A stretch of 64,000 bases of DNA. Origin: Eledone cirrhosa. Taxonomy: Eukaryota; Mollusca; Cephalopoda; Octopoda; Eledonidae. Every line of letters begins with the position of its first letter. Position 1 is the first letter of the stretch. Position numbers and translations under genes: made by a program. Positions 12,565 to 22,376 of the stretch are shown here, piece after piece. Under the pieces are notes generated by a model. The model made no database searches and was not told the origin of the DNA. It worked only from the letters and a program-made list of their open reading frames with translations. Location of the stretch: assembly GCA_964016885.1 (NCBI GenBank), contig OZ024747.1:58559363-58623362 (forward strand). Direction: 5' to 3'.

Positions 12565-12632
<68 letters not shown>
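12191..12632. repeat. two further (TA)n tracts with unique spacers
   Basis: TA tracts occupy 12322-12390 and 12568-12632. The spacers (12191-12320 and 12391-12567) show no recognised feature. Confidence 0.85.
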
Positions 12633-12640
<8 letters not shown>

Positions 12641-12915
12641 ATATTAAATAAATGGAAACTATATTTATAAAACCATATTTATTCTATTATATATATTTCA
12701 AGGGTACCAAATTTTGGTACGCTATCATCAGATAAAATACGAAGTGTGTTTTATAAATGTTGACATAACCAAGGAATATACCTTAACGGTTCAAGTTTTC
12801 CTTGGATAGTGGAATATTTAATATCATTGAATATTATACTCCAGAAACTTGTCGAGTGCTCTGAATCAGTTATAAACATTTATATTTATTGAATTACCAA
12901 CAAATTGAATATCCC
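12633..12915 (-). mobile_element. hammerhead family 2 element, single orientation
   Basis: It shares the end ATTAAATAAATGGAAAC, ATAAAACCATATTTATT and the later segment CTTGTCGAGTGCTC...ATCAGTTATAAACATTTA with the 28.0 and 58.2 kb elements, but is not folded back. It is bounded by TA tracts. The copy is diverged in its middle (12740-12830). The hammerhead is intact (separate entry). Confidence 0.75.
12680..12739 (-). ncRNA. hammerhead ribozyme, family 2
   Basis: On the minus strand, stem I is UAUUUUAU (12739-12732) with AUAGAAUA (12687-12680), 8 pairs including a U-G wobble. CUGAUGA follows at once. Stem II is GUACCAAA with UUUGGUAC, then GAAA. Stem III is AUAU/AUAU with no loop, and A is at the cleavage position. 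Compared with the 28 kb copies, stem I and stem II differ in sequence but still pair. That covariation supports selection on an RNA fold. Confidence 0.8.
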
Positions 12916-12964
12916 TTCTGCTTATATATATATATATATGTGTGCGTGTATGTGTGTGTGTGTA

Positions 12965-13199
12965 TATATTGAGGTGGTCGTTTTGGCAGTTATTAAAGTG
13001 TTGGAAACTAGTTCAAACAGTGTCTCCCTTTACTGTCATCCTCCCGGGGTCAACTCGGGACGTATCATCTCAGTGCATATGCAGCACTCTCTCCTTTCAT
13101 ATATCAGATCTTAGATGTTTCGATCAACAGAGGGAGTTTCGTGGGATGCCTGTATCATACATAGATCAAACTAGCGCAATGATCTTTTTGTATATTAAT
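12965..13199. other. unique sequence before the 29 bp minisatellite
   Basis: It contains GGTCAACTCGGGACG and two TTTCG-containing motifs, but I could not assign it to a family. Confidence 0.4.
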
Positions 13200-14040
13200 G
13201 TACTTTTATCCAATTACAACGTTACACAGATGTATCACATCTTTACCATCTTACACAGATGTATGCCAGTATTACCATGTTACACAGATGTATGCCAGTA
13301 TTACCATGTTACACAGATGTATGCCAGTATTACCATGTTACACAGATGTATCCCAGTATTACCATGTTACACAGATGTATCCCAGTATTACCATCTTACA
13401 CAGACGTATCCCAGTATTATCACGTTATACAGATGTATCCCAGTATTATCATGTTAGACAGATGTATGCCAGTATTATCATGTTAGACAGATTATCCCAG
13501 TATTATCATGTTACACAGATGTATCCCAGTATTACCATGTTACACAGATGTATCCCAGTATTACCATCTTACAAAGATGTATGCCAGTATTACGTATTAC
13601 CATGTTACACAGATGTATCCCAGTATTACCATGTTACACAGATGTATCCCAGTATTACCATCTTACAAAGATGTATGCCAGTATTACGTATTACCATGTT
13701 ACACAGATGTATCCCAGTATTACCATGTTACACAGATGTATCCCAGTATTACCATGTTCATAGATGTATCCCAGTATTACCATGTTACACAGATGTATCC
13801 CAGTATTACCATGTTACACAGATGTATCCCAGTATTACCATGTTACACAGATGTATCCCAGTATTACCCTGTTACATAGATGTATCCCAGTATTACCATG
13901 CTATACAGATGTATCCCAGTATTACCATGCTATACAGATGTATCCCAGTATTATCATGTTACATAGATGTATGCCAGTATTACCATGTTACACAGATGTA
14001 TCCCAGTATTAACATGTTACACAGATGTATCACAGTATAT
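13200..14040. repeat. 29 bp minisatellite, about 28 units
   Basis: The consensus is built from CAGATGTATCCCAGTATTAC plus CATGTTACA. Markers at 13263, 13292 and 13321 fix the 29 bp period. Two longer variants with an extra TTACGTATTACC (near 13580 and 13675) repeat as a block. The unit contains no stop in any plus frame, and 29 is not a multiple of three. A reading frame therefore cycles through all three registers and stays open for 295 codons (13198-14085), giving a 29-residue peptide period (YTDVSQYYHVTQMYPSITML within it). No evidence shows that it is translated. Confidence 0.95.
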
Positions 14041-14424
14041 TTCAGAATGAACGGAAGACCTAGCAATACCTGGCAATACCTGTAACATACGGTGAAAATA
14101 CACTGCATAATTTAAGTTATAAACTGAGTTCATATTCTGCCATGATAGACTTTGTCTCCCTCAACACCAGGGCTCTATAGCAAAACGACCACTCACGTAC
14201 TACAAGATTTAATTGACTAAACATAACTAACGGAACATCTGGTGCTGAACCAAAGTGAGAAATCAATGCTTAGAAACAGATAATATAATACACTTCATTG
14301 GCGTGTGTATATTTATATTTTTCTTGTAGTTTTTAAAATATTTCCATTTATATTTCCAGTATTCTTGTTTATACTATAGCCTTTGGTGAAGGCACGTGGT
14401 TTGGCGGTCACGCTGTTTGTAAAA
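14041..14424. other. unique sequence with possible tRNA-like fragment
   Basis: Only the stretch 14378-14420 (CCTTTGGTGAAGGCACGTGG, then TTTGGCGGTCACGCTG) is noteworthy. It resembles the start of the SINE head seen reversed at 54.1 kb (GTGAAGGCGCGTGGCTTAGT). Confidence 0.35.
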
Positions 14425-14690
14425 TATATATATATATACATATGTGTGTGTGCGTGTGTGTGTGTGTGTGTGTATATATATACACATACACACACACACA
14501 CACACATATATGTGTATGTGAACATATATATATATATATGTAAATTCACACATATTTATGTTTATATATGTATATATATATATATATATATGTATGTATA
14601 TATATATATGTATACATGTACGTATATATATATATATATTTAAATATATATACATATACATGGATGTATGTAAAAAATATATATATATAT
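14425..14690. repeat. compound (TA)n/(GT)n/(CA)n microsatellite
   Basis: The GT run (14448-14473) and CA run (14486-14506) flank a TATATA centre, giving a hairpin-forming imperfect palindrome. TA-rich repeats follow. Confidence 0.9.
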
Positions 14691-15255
14691 TTGTGTCGTT
14701 TCTATACAGGTTGGTTTTGGCTTGATTGTATTTGTTTTTGTGTTGATGTTAGTCGGAGTTTTATATTGCATTTGTGTTTCATTGGTTGGCCTTGTGGCAA
14801 ATAAAAACATTCTCTAGCATTGTTGTTTCGTGTTAACAATAAGAGAATAATACAGACTTCAATGTGTACTATGCGTGTTACAGCATACGTTAGTAGCTAT
14901 CTGATGTGAGGTACGAGAAGTGACTCTGCTAGGTTCAATAGCTCTATCAATTCAGCGTATACAAAAGCTGAGCTGCCTACTGTTAGAGTTTTGTTGGAAG
15001 GAATAAATACATTGAAATCGCCATTGTCGTTATTTTTTTCTTACAGTCATTATTGGAGATGTTATTGTTGTTGTTGTTGTTGTTGTTGCTATTTCTGTTG
15101 TAGTTGCTGTTATTGTTGGTCTCTGTTAATGCTTTTACAGGATTTTTGTTTGCTATGTATCTTATATATTTGTTTTGTCATTTATTTTAATAATTCTGTG
15201 AGATCTTTTGAAAGAATGATACCATGCGAATCAGATACACAGGACACGATCGCAT
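14691..15255. other. unique sequence with a short GTT run
   Basis: A (GTT)n stretch lies at 15064-15090. Nothing else is recognised. Confidence 0.5.
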
Positions 15256-15302
15256 ACGTGCATATATATATATATATATACATACACACATATATACATA
15301 TA

Positions 15303-15340
<38 letters not shown>

Positions 15341-15447
15341 AGGTGTATGTATATATGCATATATGTATGTATATATGTGTATATATTTATATATATATAC
15401 ATAGAGAGATTTGCATATATATATATATATATATATAAACATAAATT

Positions 15448-15486
<39 letters not shown>
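15256..15486. repeat. (TA)n/TATG compound microsatellite
   Basis: TA tracts broken by CATACA, GTATG and TTTGCA motifs. The TTTGCATATA unit occurs twice (15410 and 15446). Confidence 0.9.
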
Positions 15487-15488
<2 letters not shown>

Positions 15489-16102
15489 ATAACCCAGGTT
15501 AAAATACACATATACATATATAGAGAGAAACCCAAATAAGCACATATACATGTAAATGGAGACACATTAAAATACAGAAGTATACACATTAACTGATACA
15601 CATCAATCAAAATACATCCAAACAGATACTTGCACCTACACATAAAAACAGATAAAGGTTCATATATATAAATTGACACACCAAGAGGAACATAAAACGA
15701 AAAGAAGAATGAGAGAGAGAGCATGTACTGAGTTGATAATACTAGTAGGGATTTAGATCGAAAGGTGTTTAGATTTATTATTCATAACATGATCACACTG
15801 AGGGGATTTTTTGCGATATATATTTTTATCCAATTTCGCTGCTTTACATACTCTGCAGTCGGCCAAATTCGTTTCAGTAGGGGACCTGTTAAACTCCGTG
15901 TAGGTCACGTGTCTTTTGCGTCGGAGAAAGCGTTGATTCAAATTGACTTTTCGAGGTGTCATACGATCCGGCCTCTCTGCTATCCCTCTCATTACATATA
16001 TACCTATATATGTGCATATATATATATATATATATATTATTTAGAAAGTGAGGTGTTTTTACAAAATTAAAAAATAACCGAGCTGTCCTACCCGAGTGAA
16101 AG
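15487..16102. other. unique sequence
   Basis: There is an unusual GC-richer island at 15830-15990, with open frames on both strands (101 and 79 codons). Neither product is recognisable. Confidence 0.4.
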
Positions 16103-16177
16103 TATAAAGAAAAAAAGATGAAATCGAAAATGCAACTGGAGTCTTATTTTAAAAAAAATATATATATTTATTTACTT

Positions 16178-16214
16178 CCTTTACCGGTTTCGCAGTTCTT
16201 CTGCTTTTCAAAAG
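16178..16214 (-). ncRNA. variant hammerhead-like motif, left arm
   Basis: Mirror image of 16267-16303. The same core and stems are present on the minus strand. Confidence 0.5.
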
Positions 16215-16266
16215 TAGAGTTGAGATGGAGGGTCTGAAAAACCACAGACCCTCCATCTCAACTCTA

Positions 16267-16303
16267 CTTTTGAAAAGCAGAAGAACTGCGAAACCGGTAA
16301 AGG
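16267..16303 (+). ncRNA. variant hammerhead-like motif, right arm
   Basis: The order is UUGAAAA (16270-16276), stem II GCAG/CUGC, GAAA (16290-16293), loop-less stem III ACC/GGU, and A at the cleavage position. Relative to CUGANGA, C3 is U and G8 is A. These two bases pair in the active hammerhead, so the double change keeps a Watson-Crick pair. Stem I is only 3 pairs (CUU/AAG), so activity is doubtful. Confidence 0.5.
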
Positions 16304-16391
16304 AACTAAATAAATATATATATTTTTTTTTAAAATAAGACACCAGTTGCATTTTCGATTTCATCTTTTTTTCTTTATATATATATGTATA

Positions 16392-16588
16392 AAAGAAGGC
16401 GTGGTAAGATACCAGATGGGCCATAACGCACTAGAGTACTCGATAATTAAGTTAGTTGAGTGGGTAATAGGGAAAAGAGTCAGGACCCCGACGCTGAGCA
16501 CCGGCCGTTTCGATGGCTAGATGCGAGTTCTGATCTAGCTGTTGAAAAGGCCGGAGCTCAGCCGATGGGGTCCTGACTCCTTTCCCTA
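16392..16588 (-). mobile_element. foldback element, GACCCCGACGGCTGAGCTC family, reversed
   Basis: The tail comes first (GGGCCATAACGCACTAGAGT, TGAGTGGGTAATAGGG). Two inverted arms follow, AGTCAGGACCCCGACGCTGA and its complement ending TCCTGACTCCTTTCCCT, separated by GATGCGAGTTCTGATC. The junction contains CTGATCTAGCTGTTGAAAAGG, which looks like a decayed CUGANGA...GAAA. Confidence 0.75.
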
Positions 16589-16616
16589 TATATATATATA
16601 TATATATACATATGTG

Positions 16617-16655
<39 letters not shown>

Positions 16656-16672
16656 GTATATATATATTTTGA
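16589..16672. repeat. (TA)n/(GT)n microsatellite
   Basis: TA tract with a short GTGTGTG insert and TATG interruptions. Confidence 0.9.
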
Positions 16673-16838
16673 TCATGCCTTTATTTTTAAATTTTCTCAT
16701 TCCTTGTATTTTGATCATGCTTTATTTTTATTTATTATTTATTATATTTTTGTCTTTATTTGTTAATTTTTCATTCGCACCGTTTCCTTTCGCTATATGT
16801 CTCTCCACCACTCCCCTACACACCTTTTGTACTCTCAC

Positions 16839-16868
16839 CTGAAGAAGGGCTTATGCCCAAAACGTCGT
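16839..16868 (+). ncRNA. decayed hammerhead-like motif
   Basis: CUGAAGA is followed by stem II GGGC/GCCC around UUAU, then AAAA in place of GAAA, then ACG.CGU and C (a GUC-type site). The G12 position is lost, and I found no partner for stem I. It sits within a polypyrimidine-rich unique region that ends in TTTAATAAACATTT. Confidence 0.45.
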
Positions 16869-16957
16869 CCCCCACCTACCCCCCACTCTCCTGAGCGTGA
16901 ATTTAATAAACATTTATCGTACTGCCTCTCTGTTCTGTCCCTGTTCAATTTTTCATT

Positions 16958-17000
16958 ATATATATATATATATGTATATATGTATATATATATGTGTGTG

Positions 17001-17032
<32 letters not shown>

Positions 17033-17052
17033 CGTATGTATATACATATATG

Positions 17053-17123
<71 letters not shown>

Positions 17124-17134
17124 ATATATATATA
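16958..17134. repeat. (TA)n microsatellite with GT and TATG interruptions
   Basis: About 175 bases directly abutting the 17.1 kb foldback. Confidence 0.95.
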
Positions 17135-17328
17135 GGAACCAGTAAGACCCCGACGGCTGATCTCAAGCCGTTTCGACGGCTAATTCTGGTCCAGAATTAG
17201 CCGTCGAAACGGCTTGAGCTCAGCCGTCGGGGTCTTACTGGTTCCTATTACCCACTCTACTACCCTAAGTATTGAGTACTTTGGTGCGTTATGGGCCACC
17301 TTGTTCCTTACCACATTTCCTTCGTTAT
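17135..17328 (+). mobile_element. foldback element, GACCCCGACGGCTGAGCTC family, near-perfect arms
   Basis: Arms 17135-17190 and 17191-17246 are reverse complements with a single mismatch (GATCTC against GAGCTC) and meet without a loop at TGGTCCA. The tail (17247-17328) carries ACCCACTCTACTACCCTAAG and GGTGCGTTATGGGCCACC. The right arm has UCGAAACGGC, a stem III hairpin closed by GCCGUC, and GGGGUC. This is again the 3' half of a hammerhead. Confidence 0.85.
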
Positions 17329-17830
17329 ATATATATATATGTATATCTATATATGTATATATATATACATATGATTGTGTGTGTATGTGGGAGTATGTGT
17401 GGGGGTGTTAGTATGTGCCTGTGTCTGTGTGGGGATTGAGTGTCGAATCAATTAATATATCTATGTCTTAAATAATAAATATAGTAATTTAAAATTTTAA
17501 ACACACATCCTTCAAATATATATAGAGAGAGGGAGAGAGAGTGACAGATAGCTAGATATCTATATAGATACGCACTTACACATACATTCACACATACATA
17601 CGCACATACGAACTCCTTATGCTCCTTATGATAAACCCAATAAGCATAGCCGGAAAACCAATATCAGAAACAAACAAAATACTAAATGAATACATAATAT
17701 ATAGTCATTAATTTGAAACTAGGTTTCTTGTCCTCATTTTTCAGAGCAACGCAGGCAAAACACTGCTTCGAATAAATGAATATATTCCGGTAGAGTGTAT
17801 TGATTAATTCATTTTACCGCTAATACATAC
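17329..17830. other. unique sequence with short TA/GT/GA runs
   Basis: Small microsatellites lie at 17327-17375, 17385-17440 and 17520-17550. The remainder is unassigned. Confidence 0.5.
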
Positions 17831-17887
<57 letters not shown>

Positions 17888-18026
17888 CAGTGTGTATGTA
17901 TATATTTATTCATATATATATATATATAAATATGTATATATATATATATGTGTGTGAGTGTGTATGTATATATTTATTTATATATATATATGTATATATA
18001 AATGTATATATCCATGTGTGAGTATG

Positions 18027-18125
<99 letters not shown>

Positions 18126-18219
18126 ATACATATATATATATATATATATGTATGTATATATATATATAAATAATACATATATATATGTATATATATGTAT
18201 GTATATATATATATGTATG

Positions 18220-18252
<33 letters not shown>

Positions 18253-18365
18253 TTATATATATACATTTATATATATATATACGAATATGTGTGTGTGGAT
18301 ATATATATAAATATATACGAGCGTGTGTGTGTGTGTGTGTGTCTGAGAGACAGAGAGAGAGAATG
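17831..18365. repeat. compound (TA)n/(GT)n microsatellite
   Basis: A 530 base block of TA with GTGTG and TAATACATA interruptions, ending in a GT run and a short GA run. Confidence 0.95.
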
Positions 18366-18865
18366 AGAATGTGTATGTGTGTATATATATACGTGTATCT
18401 TTATGTCTGTTTATATGCATATCTAAATCCATAACTATGTATCGTGTTAGAAATTCCAGTTCACATTATTTTAGTTAAAAGAAATCTATCTTTCAGATAA
18501 TGGCGGTAATAAATTTAAATATAAATTCAATAAAATCCAAATGAGGTGGTGGTCGGTTGGTAGGAATATCGTATATTGCAAATGGGAAGTAACTCCTCAT
18601 GCCCCACACTTGTTTTGGCATAAACTCATCAACATGTTGACAATCGATCAAATCTTCGCATAGATAAGACCCTCCATCTAACAGTTATCTTCTTCCAATT
18701 GGAAACCAACAGAATATATGGGATTTACAAGTAATTGGGAAGACAATGAATTATTGATGATATCAGAGCAACGTCTATTTAGAAACCGAATAGCTGTTTT
18801 GTGGCAGTATATTTTGTCTGATATATATGTATGGATGTATGTGTGCGCGCGTGTGTGCGTGTGTA
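18366..18865. other. unique sequence
   Basis: No gene or repeat family is recognised. AAATGGGAAGTAACTCCTCATG and neighbouring bases are not repetitive within the window. Confidence 0.45.
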
Positions 18866-18866
18866 C

Positions 18867-18945
<79 letters not shown>
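18866..18945. repeat. (TA)n microsatellite
   Basis: About 75 bases of TA after a GTGTGCG run. Confidence 0.95.
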
Positions 18946-18950
<5 letters not shown>

Positions 18951-19149
18951 CTATCTGGCCCGTCCGGCTGGCGTCCGACTAGTGTACCGTCATTTTATCT
19001 TTTTAGGATTCCCTAGTTCAGCAGCCAGTACGTTAAAGAAAATAGATAGTTACAACAACAAAGGCTGAATAGAGAACACATTTTATAACAAACTTTACGA
19101 TAATTTGTAAAACCATAATAGAAATTCCAAGTAACAGAAAATATATAAA
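18946..19149. other. sequence downstream of the helicase remnant
   Basis: GGCCCGTCCGGCTGGCGTCC is a GC-rich patch in an AT-rich setting. It lies 3' of the minus-strand helicase remnant, where a Helitron terminus might be expected, but I could not find a hairpin followed by CTRR. Confidence 0.35.
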
Positions 19150-19470
19150 TTACATTGTTAGAGCCTCAGAGTATACAATATTTTTTGTTCGGCCCTCGGG
19201 AGCAAAGATGAAGAAATTGTTTGGCGAGCTCACCCTAGAGCATCCTACATACAATTGACCATGGGAGAAGCATGGTTTTTCCAGATGAAGGCCAGCCACT
19301 TTTATGGTTTGACCCTGAGTTTTGTTGATGGTAATTGCAAAGCTTAGTCTCTCTCTTTGTCTAGTAACATTTTTTCTTCTGGATAATCTGATCTTGTGGC
19401 CAATCCGAGACGTTTTGGGTGGCATATCGGCAGCAACAATGAGGATAAGCCGTCTGTGCTTTTGTGAAAT
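19150..19470 (-). pseudogene. Helitron-type helicase C-terminal remnant
   Basis: The minus-strand frame contains LSFAITINKTQGQT and HGQLYVGCSRVSSPNNFFI, followed by RTKNIVYSEAL and a stop at 19150. These match the last helicase motifs (V and VI) of the PIF1-like helicase of Helitron transposons, including the arginine of the CSRV motif. The annotated Met (19425) is not a true start. The frame continues upstream as VAAD, LILI and FISQK to about 19465, and there the similarity fades. Rep and the Walker motifs are missing, so this is a truncated relic of about 100 codons. In intact elements the protein drives rolling-circle transposition. Confidence 0.8.
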
Positions 19471-19521
19471 AAATACGTTTGTTTATATTTTGTGTTTGTG
19501 TATGCAAAAATATCTGTACAC

Positions 19522-19524
<3 letters not shown>

Positions 19525-19557
<33 letters not shown>
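19525..19557. repeat. (TA)n microsatellite
   Basis: A short TA tract marks the left border of the duplicated element that follows. Confidence 0.9.
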
Positions 19558-19560
<3 letters not shown>

Positions 19561-19671
19561 TTGAAAAAAATGAAAACGAAATTTCATTTCTCACTCTTAG
19601 TATGGCACTTACTTAAATGTAAGTATGTATGTATACGTACATACATATATGTATACAGACGTACAGTAGCA

Positions 19672-19738
<67 letters not shown>

Positions 19739-20065
19739 GCATGCAGGTACACATACATATATGCACGCATCAGTTTAGCCGACGTTTATTATAACGCCGG
19801 CCGCTTTGTTCGTTTGTTTGTCAACAAAGCGAACAGCCTGAATTTATGCCATACGGTGTTAAGGCAACCACGTCACCTTTTTGTTCAACACTGAGACAGG
19901 AACGATGTACTAGTTTCAAGCTTGTTAGCTATCATCAGCACCGTTTACCCATCTGCCAGATAGTTGAACGTTCGAAAGTATATACTTTCCTTATGAAAAT
20001 TAACGGCTGAGCAGCCTAATTTGCATATTGAGTGAGTTAAATCGGTCAGGCATACCGAAAACGAT
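19558..20065 (-). mobile_element. hammerhead family 3 element, copy 1 of a tandem duplication
   Basis: The unit begins AAGTTGAAAAAAATGAAAAC and ends CATACCGAAAACGAT. It is repeated in direct orientation from 20066, 508 bases on, with very few substitutions plus a difference in internal TA length. It contains TACGTACATACATATATG, an internal TA tract (19675-19731), a perfect hairpin around GTTCGTTTGTTTGTC (GCTTTGTT/AACAAAGC), and a hammerhead on the minus strand. The last 80 bases (AACGGCTGAGCAGCC...) match 8.6 kb reversed. Confidence 0.85.
19901..19945 (-). ncRNA. hammerhead ribozyme, family 3 copy 1
   Basis: On the minus strand, stem I is AACGGUG (19945-19939) with CAUCGUU (19907-19901), 7 pairs including one G-U. 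CUGAUGA is 19938-19932. Stem II is AGCU/AGCU around AACA, then GAAA. Stem III is ACU/AGU with no loop (an ACTAGT palindrome), and A is at the cleavage position. All core bases are intact in only 45 nucleotides. Confidence 0.85.
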
Positions 20066-20179
20066 AAGTTGAAAAAAATGAAAACGAAATTTCATTTCTC
20101 ACTCTTAGTGTGGCACTTACTTAAATGTAAGTATGTATGTATACGTACATACATATATGTATACAGACGTACAGTAGCA

Positions 20180-20256
<77 letters not shown>

Positions 20257-20495
20257 GCATACAGGTACACATACATATATGCACGCATCAGTTTAGTCGA
20301 CGTTTATTATAACGCCGGCCGCTTTGTTCGTTTGTTTGTCAACAAAGCGAACAGCCTGAATTTATGCCATACGGTGTTAAGGCAACCACGTCACCTTTTT
20401 GTTCAACACTGACACAGGAACGATGTACTAGTTTCAAGCTTGTTAGCTATCATCAGCACCGTTTACCCATCTGCCAGATAGTTGAACGTTCGATG
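20066..20495 (-). mobile_element. hammerhead family 3 element, copy 2
   Basis: Direct repeat of copy 1, truncated at GTTGAACGTTCG. There it switches into an inverted copy of its own 5' part (20490-20635). The near-identity of the two copies suggests a recent tandem duplication, or a dimeric RNA template copied into DNA. Confidence 0.85.
20419..20463 (-). ncRNA. hammerhead ribozyme, family 3 copy 2
   Basis: Identical in all pairing and core positions to the copy 508 bases upstream. Stem I is 20463-20457 with 20425-20419, and CUGAUGA is 20456-20450. Confidence 0.85.
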
Positions 20496-20531
20496 CGTGC
20501 ATATATGTATGTGTACCTGTATGCATATGTG

Positions 20532-20575
<44 letters not shown>

Positions 20576-20628
20576 TGCTAGTGTACGTCTGTATACATAT
20601 ATGTATGTACGTATACATACATACTTAC

Positions 20629-20640
<12 letters not shown>
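20490..20640. mobile_element. inverted snap-back arm of family 3
   Basis: ATGCGTGCATATATGTATGT, CCTGTATGCATATGTG and TGCTAGTGTACGTCTGTATA are the reverse complement of about 20137-20289. A TA tract lies at the mirrored position (20542-20572). Together with copy 2 this makes a foldback. Confidence 0.8.

Positions 20641-20688
<48 letters not shown>
20633..20688. repeat. (TA)n microsatellite
   Basis: A 55 base TA tract separates family 3 from the next element. Confidence 0.95.
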
Positions 20689-20693
<5 letters not shown>

Positions 20694-21010
20694 TAACAGA
20701 TTAAAGTTTAAGCAAAAATTCGCTGCTTTGACCCTTAACAGGATCTTCGGAAACTAAAAAAATCAATCTATGAACGCAGAAGTAAATATTTCGAAAAAAA
20801 TTGCAGCCGAAGGATAACAGGAAGACAATACTTTGGTTCGTGAAGACGTTCCCTGGCAATGAACGTAAAAAAGCGAAGATCTACGTCATCAATGAGAACA
20901 ATATTTGCTCAAGGGTCCTTATATATTTGATATATATTTATCCTTATCGAGCCCTCTTTCGATTTTAGTCTTCACATTTATTATTATTACTAATTATATA
21001 TATATATAAT
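20689..21010. mobile_element. interspersed element, AAAATAACAGATTAAAGTTT family
   Basis: It starts AAAATAACAGATTAAAGTTT and has CGCTGCTTTGACCCTTAACA. It ends with TTATCCTTATCGAGCCCTCT and GATTTTAGTCTTCACATTTA before TA. Both ends recur in a rearranged order at 22690-22985. GAAGAUCC...AAGGGU on the minus strand resembles a decayed hammerhead (CCGAAGA, CAAA), but the core is not intact. Confidence 0.7.
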
Positions 21011-21059
21011 TAATTATTGAGAGCGCGTGCGGTATCTTTGCACTGAATTAATTAAAAGT

Positions 21060-21478
21060 TGATTAGAATCGAAGTCAATGCAGACAGGCAGCTAGACAAA
21101 CAGATATTATAAACATGCGACGTTATAGCTATGTATCTAATGCAGACAGCCAGACATACAGAGACATATTATAAAGGCGCTACCTTATAGCTATGTATCC
21201 ATCTAAAAAGACAGACAAAGAAAGAGAGAGGAATGTCGTATAACCGGAAGTGTTTAATTTGAACATTTTAAAGAAGCGAATATTTAAATAAACGATAAAA
21301 TATCGTTAATCTTTTAACGAAATTTAGACAAAATTTAGACAAATATACCCTCACTACTTGGAAAAAGTTACATCTATGGTGCAAATTTGGTGCTTTTTGG
21401 TCCAGCCGTTTGGGGAGAGGTTTGTTACATACATACGGCCGTCAGCTTTATAATATATATATATATATATATAGTACC
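21060..21478. mobile_element. interspersed repeat, Helitron-like or LINE-tail-like
   Basis: Two tandem segments carry GACAGCCAGACATACAGAGA and ACCTTATAGCTATGTATCC motifs (21070-21225) that also occur inside the 56 kb Helitron (around 56588-56650). The later part (TTTTTGGTCCAGCCGTTTGG, then ACATACATACGGCCGTCAGC and TATA) has the layout of a transposon terminus. I cannot fix exact ends. Confidence 0.45.
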
Positions 21479-22150
21479 CGCTTACCGAGGAACTATCTGG
21501 AATCGGCCAAACGAACACTACAACTAGGTAAACATATTTTCGAGTCAAATGACGCCGCACATTAGAGTCTTCCACTGTACAGATTACTCATAACCTCTCC
21601 TTGGATTACCTTATACGATAACTCGTTCACTTAAATATAAATACTTATACATATATACATATGTATGTATGTATGTATGAGTGTATGCATGTGTGTATGT
21701 GCGTGTGTGCGTGTGTATGTGCGTGTGGGTGGGTGCGTACGTGTGTGCCTGAGTGTGCGCGTGCGTGTGCGTGTGTGTGTGCGTGTGCGTGTGTGTCGAT
21801 ACAGATAGCCGAATATCACAATGTAACGAAATATCTAAACAGTTTCAACTCTATGTATTGTGTTTGGTGCGTTAGTTATAGGGATGATACCTAGATTTGC
21901 GAAGCTGTTTTGTGTAGTAAGGTGTGTAATGCATACGTGTATAATATCATTTATTCATAATAAACACCGGAAATTAATGCCTCGTTAAAAACGTCCGACA
22001 ATGTTGACAAAAAGCCAGTAGAAAAGATGGCATGTATATAGATATATATGTACGTATGTATATCTAGGCCTGCCTACATGTATGTATGTATGTGTGCGTG
22101 CGTGCGTACACATATATGTGTATGTGCATACGTTATATATATATATATAT
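21479..22150. other. unique sequence with a GT/TATG tract
   Basis: A GTGCGTGTGTG-rich tract lies at 21660-21800 and short GTGCGTGC and TATA runs at 22085-22150. No gene is recognised. Confidence 0.5.
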
Positions 22151-22156
22151 ATATAT

Positions 22157-22300
22157 AACCGAGCTGAGGATCCGCTAAGGTGAAACAATTGTTCTCGGTA
22201 TGGTGAACTAACTGTTGTGTAACCACTTCTACCTTACTCGTCCCATGGACTGAGTGCTCTACCACTACGGATATTACCTTCCAGTGTTCCACCACTATAT
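22157..22300 (+). mobile_element. hammerhead family 4 element
   Basis: It starts with the hammerhead and continues to ACTCGTCCCATGGACTGAGT, GCTCTACCAC, GGATAT, ending at TA. The same 3' segment follows the family 4 cores at 27.6 and 61.85 kb (ACTCGTCCTATGGACTGAGT and ACTCGTCTTATAGACTGAGT). This copy is diverged in its middle. Confidence 0.75.
22158..22199 (+). ncRNA. hammerhead ribozyme, family 4 (complete, 42 nt)
   Basis: Stem I is ACCGAG (22158-22163) with CUCGGU (22194-22199), 6 Watson-Crick pairs. CUGAGGA is 22164-22170, a CUGANGA core. Stem II is CC/GG around GCUAA within UCCGCUAAGGU, and is short. GAAA is 22182-22185. Stem III is ACAA/UUGU with no loop, U is at the cleavage position (22193), and the NUH triplet is GUU. 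The weakest point is stem II. Confidence 0.8.
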
Positions 22301-22308
22301 ATATATAT

Positions 22309-22310
22309 AT

Positions 22311-22375
<65 letters not shown>

Positions 22376-22376
22376 G
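22309..22376. repeat. (GATA)n microsatellite
   Basis: About 16 tandem TAGA units following a TA run. Confidence 0.98.

Larger units (their letters stand above)
16103..16378. mobile_element. palindromic foldback with variant hammerhead (family 5)
   Basis: Arms 16103-16236 and 16245-16378 mirror each other around an 8 base loop (AAAAACCA), with a few indels in the A/T runs. The inner arm reads AGACCCTCCATCTCAACTC. It shares TTACCGGTT.CGCA, TGCTTTTCAAAA and TTGAGAT with the arms of the 28.46-30.11 kb element, so the two are relatives. Confidence 0.85.

Noticed and set aside
15753..16070. Open frames on both strands at 15.75-16.07 kb as a gene
   Set aside because: The peptides (79 and 101 codons) match nothing I recognise and overlap each other. 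Kept only as an unassigned GC-richer patch.
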